Assembly: GCF_016798325.1 (NCBI RefSeq)
Contig: NZ_JAERVO010000004.1
Location: forward strand, 310,001 to 374,000
Length of the DNA stretch: 64,000 nt
Reading direction: 5' to 3'
Source of the DNA: Marinobacter mangrovi
GTDB taxonomy: Bacteria; Pseudomonadota; Gammaproteobacteria; Pseudomonadales; Oleiphilaceae
Shown: positions 59,932-64,000 of the stretch, in pieces
How the letters are laid out: each line of letters opens with the position of its first letter
How positions within the stretch are numbered: position 1 is the first letter of the stretch
Made by a program: the position numbers and the translations under genes
The notes under the pieces: model-generated
Databases searched by the model: none
What the model saw: the letters and a program-made list of their open reading frames with translations, nothing else
Told to the model about the DNA's origin: nothing

Positions 59932-60433
59932 CAGGGGAGGCTGCTGTCTCCGTCTCGCTTGCACGTTGTATGAACATTTCGTGTCCGGGTGGGTTGGAAA
60001 ACGCTGCCCGCATGAATGACTTATTCACCGTAATGTCGGCGAATGGGTTGAGAACATCTGGAATACCGTTCTGAAACCGCACGATATTCAAAGCAGTCGG
60101 CTGAGTCCGACTGCTTCTCACCCGCCTTTTTGAAACAATTTGTTGCCTAAAACTCTTTGAGTTTCATATCTATTTCACAATTGAAGTGTTAGCTTGGCCT
60201 TTCCGCGCGACACTGGCGCCCGTTATAAATGCCTGAAAAATGAATAATTAGAGGCAGGGTTCCGGTGTGTCGTGGACGTGGTAAGGCCGTTGCGTTCCTG
60301 CAAAAAAACCAATCACGCGGGACGTTCCAGACCTGTCTTATCACGGGCTGCCGGAGGAGGTGGTGGCCGGCACGCGTCTGCGCGGCGTGCCTTCGAAGGG
60401 AAATTTCAGGGGTACTTCAAGTTGTAGACCATC
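59932..60433. other. Intergenic region upstream of the desaturase gene
   Basis: About 500 bases without a credible gene. It holds a terminator-like hairpin (60091-60116), an AT-richer stretch at 60120-60260 that probably contains the desaturase promoter, and a leader of about 170 bases before the desaturase start. A possible leader frame at 60265 is unsupported. Confidence 0.5.
60091..60116. terminator. Perfect 10-bp hairpin
   Basis: AAGCAGTCGG (60091-60100) and CCGACTGCTT (60107-60116) pair perfectly around a 6-base loop, with CT-rich sequence after it on the plus strand. It probably ends the DUF3096 transcript. Confidence 0.6.
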
Positions 60434-61564
60434 ATGACAAAAACAACGGCGTTGGCCGCCGAAAAGAAAGAGATTGTTGCGCGTTTTTCCACCAAAAGTA
60501 ATGCCATCGCCGCCTTCCAACTGGCGTCCACCCTCATTCCTTACCTGGCTGCCTGGTATCTGGCCATTGCCAGCCTGACAGTGTCCCTGTGGCTCACGGC
60601 GGCCTGCACGGCCGTGATCTGCCTGTTGTTGCTGCGGGTGTTTGTCCTGATGCACGAGTGCGGGCACAACTCGCTGTTCGCCACGCCCCGTTATAACAAG
60701 GTGGCCGGCTTTGTGTTGGGTGTCATCTGCGGCATGCCCCAGTATGTGTGGTCCCGCAATCATGCCTATCATCACGCCACCAACGGCAACTGGGACCTCT
60801 ACCGCGGTCCGCTGGCCACGCTCTCGCTCGACGAGTTCAATGCGCTGTCTCCCCGACAGCAGACGCTTTATCGGGTCACCCGTCATATTGCGATGGCGCC
60901 AGTGGGCGGCTTCATGTACCTGATCTTCAACCCGCGCTTCACCTGGATCAAGGGCAGTCTGGCGCTGGCCAGCCACCTGCTGAAAGGCAAGTGGCGCGAG
61001 CCGAGTCGCTCCCTGCACAGCCTCGCGGCGGACTTCCAGCCGCGTTACTGGAAGAACGGGAAAGAGTACCGGCACATCACCGGCAACAACCTGGCCTTGC
61101 TCAGCCTCTGGGTCGGCATGAGCCTGGCCGTCGGCCCGCTGGCCTTCTTCGCGATTTACCTGATCAGCCTGTCCCTGGCGGGCGGCGGCGGGATTATCCT
61201 GTTCACCGTTCAGCACAATTTTGAAGACGCCTGGGCCGCGGACGAGGACCACTGGGATTACAACCGGGCCGCTGTCGAAGGCACCAGCTTCCTGGTGCTC
61301 CCCGGCTGGCTGAACTGGTTCACCGCCGACATCGCCTACCACCACATCCATCACCTCTCGGCGTCCATCCCCAACTACCGGCTGGCGGAATGCCACCGCA
61401 CTTACGCGCACCATTTCGCCGACGTCCAACGGATCTCCCTGCGCGACATCCCTGCTGCGCTGCGGAACAACCTGTGGGATGCGGACAACCACCGGATCAC
61501 GTCCTACACGGCTGTAAAAGCGCAAAGCGGACGCTGGAAACCCGTGCCGGAAACGTCCATCTGA
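60434..61564 (+). CDS. Membrane fatty acid desaturase
   Basis: 376 residues with membrane segments around residues 28-70 and 220-260. The three His boxes of the diiron desaturases are intact: HECGH (74-78), HAYHH (110-114) and HHIHH near 305. It introduces a double bond into acyl chains using O2 and is important for membrane fluidity or specialised lipids. No redox partner gene is adjacent. It starts at ATG 60434 and is followed by a strong hairpin. Confidence 0.92.
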   Translation: MTKTTALAAEKKEIVARFSTKSNAIAAFQLASTLIPYLAAWYLAIASLTVSLWLTAACTAVICLLLLRVFVLMHECGHNSLFATPRYNKVAGFVLGVICGMPQYVWSRNHAYHHATNGNWDLYRGPLATLSLDEFNALSPRQQTLYRVTRHIAMAPVGGFMYLIFNPRFTWIKGSLALASHLLKGKWREPSRSLHSLAADFQPRYWKNGKEYRHITGNNLALLSLWVGMSLAVGPLAFFAIYLISLSLAGGGGIILFTVQHNFEDAWAADEDHWDYNRAAVEGTSFLVLPGWLNWFTADIAYHHIHHLSASIPNYRLAECHRTYAHHFADVQRISLRDIPAALRNNLWDADNHRITSYTAVKAQSGRWKPVPETSI

Positions 61565-61605
61565 CACCTGCCACACCCGGACCTTCTTCAATTCCCCGCA
61601 GCGAG

Positions 61606-61639
61606 GCCCCGAACTGACCTCTGGCGGTCAGTTCGGGGC
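61606..61639. terminator. Perfect 14-bp hairpin after the desaturase gene
   Basis: GCCCCGAACTGACC (61606-61619) pairs perfectly with GGTCAGTTCGGGGC (61626-61639) around a 6-base loop. There is no T-run, but the stem is very stable and sits 41 bases after the desaturase stop. It is a likely transcript end. Confidence 0.6.
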
Positions 61640-61754
61640 GGTATCGTGGATGAGCTCCGCGCGAAATTCCCCTGATATCGGATACACAGGCACGACGTGG
61701 CAGGCCATACTGGTTAAATGGGCTCCCTGACTCCCTTCTGTGAGGCATCCGTTT

Positions 61755-62615
61755 ATGAGTGACGGCTCGCTTTACCGCTACACCGCGTTCTCTCATAACC
61801 CCGAAGGCGGCAATCCTGCCGGCGTCTGGATCGGCGAGGACTTGCCAACCCCTGAAACCATGCAGCGGATCGCCGCCGACGTCGGTTTTTCGGAGACTGC
61901 CTTCATCGCACCAGCAACAGGAACGGATCGGATCGTGCGGTATTACAGCCCGGAGGCGGAAGTGTCTTTCTGCGGCCACGCGACAATCGCCGCTGGAGTC
62001 GTGCTGGGCGAACAGGAAGGCGAGGGCACTTATCAACTGGTGACCGTGGTCGGCAAGGTGCCGGTCGAAGTGCGCAGGCAGGACGGCCTGCTTGAAGCGG
62101 CCCTGACGTCAGTCGAGCCCAAATACGAGCCGGCGCCCAGCGGACTTATCAGTGACGCCCTGGACGCGCTCGGTTGGCAACTGGGCGAGCTGGATGCGTC
62201 GTTGCCGCCCGTCCGGGCCTACGCCGGAGCCTGGCATCTGATACTGGCCGCGCGTGATGAACAGCGGCTGGCCACACTGGATTACGATTTCGAACGACTC
62301 AAGGCGCTGATGCTGCAGGACGGCCTGACCACGCTGCAACTGATCTGGCGGGAGGCGGCCGATGTGTTCGTCTCACGCAACCCGTTCCCCGTCGGCGGCG
62401 TGGTGGAAGACCCGGCCACCGGCGCCGCGGCCGCCGCCCTCGGTGGCTACCTTCGTAACGCGGGCATCGTGCCGGTGCCCTACACCCTCCATATCCGCCA
62501 GGGCGAGGCGATGGGCCGCCCCAGCCGGCTGACCGTGCGTATTCCCGAGATGGGTGGCATTGTGGTGTCAGGCACGGCAGTGCCGATGGAGCGCGTTCAG
62601 GAAATCGGTTACTAG
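61755..62615 (+). CDS. PhzF family isomerase/epimerase-like protein
   Basis: 286 residues. The PhzF fold is shown by the N-terminal YTAFSHNPEGGNPAGV, the catalytic-Glu segment DVGFSETAFI (Glu near residue 46), SFCGHATIAAGVVLG and the C-terminal VEDPATGAAAAALGGYL. PhzF relatives act as isomerases or epimerases; phenazine synthesis is not implied. ATG 61755 has GAGG upstream; a GTG at 61740 is a weaker alternative. Confidence 0.88.
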   Translation: MSDGSLYRYTAFSHNPEGGNPAGVWIGEDLPTPETMQRIAADVGFSETAFIAPATGTDRIVRYYSPEAEVSFCGHATIAAGVVLGEQEGEGTYQLVTVVGKVPVEVRRQDGLLEAALTSVEPKYEPAPSGLISDALDALGWQLGELDASLPPVRAYAGAWHLILAARDEQRLATLDYDFERLKALMLQDGLTTLQLIWREAADVFVSRNPFPVGGVVEDPATGAAAAALGGYLRNAGIVPVPYTLHIRQGEAMGRPSRLTVRIPEMGGIVVSGTAVPMERVQEIGY

Positions 62616-62767
62616 CTCGATTGTCAGGGGCGCCTTGGACGAAGGCCATGTCACTGGTCGGTCCCGGGTTTGTATGCTTTGATACAGGTTTGCGGCTCGA
62701 GCGCACGAAGAGCCGTGGTGCGCCTTCCATTCCACGACACTGTCACACCGCAACAAGGAGCGTTGTT

Positions 62768-63403
62768 ATGGCCATCACCGAATCCCCCGACTGCGATCTG
62801 GTCTTCTACACCAACCCCATGTCCCGGGCCCGGATCGTCCGCTGGATGCTTGAAGAAACCGGCGTGCCTTACCGGCAGGAACTGCTTGAATACGGCACGA
62901 CCATGAAATCGCCCGAGTACCTGGCCATCAATCCGATGGGGAAGGTGCCGGCCATCGTTCACCAGGGGCAGGTCGTGACCGAGTGTGCGGCGATCTGCGC
63001 CTACCTGGCCGAGGCGTTTCCGGACGCCGGACTGGCGCCGCAGCCGGCGGAGCGGGCGGCCTATTATCGCTGGCTGTTTTTCGCCGCCGGGCCGCTGGAA
63101 TCGGCAGTGATCAACCGGGTATTGGGGGTGTCCATCAGCGATGAGCAGCGCCGCATGGTCGGCTATGGGGACTATGACCTGGCCGTCGACACCCTGGCGA
63201 AGGCGCTGGCCCGGTCATCGTACATTGCCGGCGAGCGGTTTACGGCGGCCGATGTGTACGTCGGCGCCCAGGTGATGTGGGGCATGCAGTTCGGGTCGTT
63301 GCCGAAGCGGCCGGAATTCGAGGCCTACGGCGCACGTCTGGCCGACCGGCCGGCGTTGAAATCGGCCACGGCCATCGATGAGAAACTGGGCGAGTCCGCC
63401 TGA
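62768..63403 (+). CDS. Glutathione S-transferase family protein
   Basis: 211 residues. The N-terminal thioredoxin-like domain has VFYTNPMSRARIVRWMLEET with a Ser in the catalytic position, AINPMGKVPAIVHQGQVVTE with cis-Pro, and ECAAICAYLAEAFP. The C-terminal helical domain has YIAGERFTAADVYVGAQVMW. It is a cytosolic enzyme, distinct in sequence from the GST at 27824-28492. ATG 62768 with AAGGAG upstream sets the start. Confidence 0.9.
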   Translation: MAITESPDCDLVFYTNPMSRARIVRWMLEETGVPYRQELLEYGTTMKSPEYLAINPMGKVPAIVHQGQVVTECAAICAYLAEAFPDAGLAPQPAERAAYYRWLFFAAGPLESAVINRVLGVSISDEQRRMVGYGDYDLAVDTLAKALARSSYIAGERFTAADVYVGAQVMWGMQFGSLPKRPEFEAYGARLADRPALKSATAIDEKLGESA

Positions 63404-63440
63404 GGCATCGTCGTTCCACCGGAATCATCGGAGAAGCGTC

Positions 63441-63947
63441 ATGCTGATAAGGGGATGTTGCATACTGGCCGTGATGGCATTGACGGCCTGCAGCGGTCAG
63501 CCGACCGAGCCCGCTACGTCGGGCAACGGCACGACGGGCGAATCGCCGTCCGGGGCGATGTCCGCGGCGCCGATCGATCGCAGTGTGAACGGCGCCATCA
63601 ACGTCGTTCGGCGTTACTACGCCGCGATAAACGCCGGCGATTACGACACCGCCTATGCCCAGTGGGGCGAATCCGGCCCACCGGGTCAGACCTACGACGA
63701 TTTCGTGAGCGGTTTTGCACAGACGGCCCGGGTGACGGTGGACGTCACGGGCACGGTGCGTCCCGAGGGCGCGGCCGGTTCCGTCTACGCCACGGTGCCG
63801 GTCAGCATCCACGCCCAGCGCACGGACGGCCGAACCCGGCAGTTTGACGGGCACTATGTGGTGCGCCGGATCAACGACGTGCCCGGCGCCTCCCAGGCCC
63901 AATTGCACTGGCATCTGGAAGACGCGGACCTGCATGAGGTGCGATGA
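63441..63947 (+). CDS. Small lipoprotein of unknown function
   Basis: 168 residues. The lipoprotein signal ends in LTAC, then comes a Thr/Ser/Gly-rich linker. The domain from about residue 50 to 165 (GAINVVRRYYAAINAGDYDT; YDDFVSGFAQTARVTVDVTG) looks like an NTF2/SnoaL-like cone, a fold common in small periplasmic binding proteins. ATG 63441 has GGAGAA upstream. The next gene starts one base after its stop, so the two are probably one operon. Confidence 0.75.
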   Translation: MLIRGCCILAVMALTACSGQPTEPATSGNGTTGESPSGAMSAAPIDRSVNGAINVVRRYYAAINAGDYDTAYAQWGESGPPGQTYDDFVSGFAQTARVTVDVTGTVRPEGAAGSVYATVPVSIHAQRTDGRTRQFDGHYVVRRINDVPGASQAQLHWHLEDADLHEVR

Positions 63948-63948
63948 C

Positions 63949-64000
63949 ATGACACGCTTTGCGGCACTGGCCGCGATACTGGTACTGGCATTATCCGGCT
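63949..64000 (+). CDS. Exported protein, N-terminal fragment (cut by window end)
   Basis: Only 17 codons are visible from ATG 63949: MTRFAALAAILVLALSG, a signal peptide or lipoprotein signal. The start lies one base after the stop of the preceding lipoprotein gene. Nothing more can be said. Confidence 0.5.
   Translation, partial: MTRFAALAAILVLALSG

Noticed and set aside
59788-60433. Possible small RNA or leader peptide between DUF3096 and the desaturase
   Set aside because: Only a terminator-like hairpin is clear; no conserved RNA motif or credible start signal is visible.
1-64000. CRISPR arrays, tRNA or rRNA genes, insertion-sequence transposases
   Set aside because: None was recognised on either strand by reading; the only mobile signatures are the attC cassette and short repeats.

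Overview
The window is GC-rich chromosomal DNA from a gammaproteobacterium. The gene content (DjlA, a DUF3135 protein, ChaN, DUF4124 lipoprotein-like proteins, and the beta-helix/SO2930-type cytochrome module) suggests a marine Marinobacter-like or related Alteromonadales/Oceanospirillales lineage. That placement is inference. Most of the window is ordinary core-like sequence with short intergenic gaps. The stretch from about 38.6 to 43.7 kb is visibly AT-rich and contains accessory genes and decayed genes.

Layout, 1-16.8 kb: a partial amidase, an isoprenylcysteine-methyltransferase-like membrane protein overlapping an Nmad3-domain gene, azlCD, djlA, a DUF4124 protein, a ChaC-like enzyme, an orphan solute-binding protein, a 59-residue zinc-ribbon protein, and a large HD-GYP signalling protein. 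Next come a membrane-anchored AraC-type regulator and a lipoprotein module made of one parallel beta-helix protein and two tandem, closely related diheme cytochromes. A second orphan solute-binding protein, paralogous to the first, closes this part.

16.9-25.0 kb, minus strand: an operon preceded by a clear guanidine-I (ykkC) riboswitch. It encodes a solute-binding protein, a permease, an ATPase, two DUF1989 proteins and a biotin-dependent carboxylase usually annotated as urea carboxylase. The riboswitch and the DUF1989 pair make guanidine the likely substrate: import, carboxylation, then deimination to allophanate. The expected allophanate hydrolase is not in the window.

25-38.5 kb: a Tat-exported PhoD-type phosphatase, DUF4399 protein, GST, ChaN lipoprotein, DksA-type zinc-finger protein, CDF metal exporter, DUF4124 protein, thioesterase, a yiaA-pspA pair lying between two identical 33-bp repeats, a regulator, several periplasmic or lipoproteins and a PfkB sugar kinase.

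38.6-43.7 kb, AT-rich island: a complete integron-type gene cassette (GIY-YIG protein plus attC, with no integrase nearby); a three-gene tightly overlapping operon (unknown, phospholipase-D-like, unknown) that is the best candidate here for an undescribed system, possibly anti-phage defence; a frameshifted exported-protein gene; DUF3135; and a DUF3592 pseudogene.

43.7-64 kb: a P-loop kinase, an APC-fold transporter, and a type VI secretion Tle1-type lipase followed by three tandem DUF2931 lipoproteins (putative immunity). Two decayed Tle1 C-terminal tails sit directly upstream of the second and third immunity genes, recording past effector-immunity modules. The remainder holds two VOC proteins, a DsbG-like protein without its active-site cysteines, oxaloacetate decarboxylase, a diguanylate cyclase, an esterase lipoprotein, a LuxR-type regulator divergent from an APC permease/nitrilase pair, a DUF3096 mini-protein, a fatty-acid desaturase, PhzF, GST and two exported proteins, the last cut by the window end.
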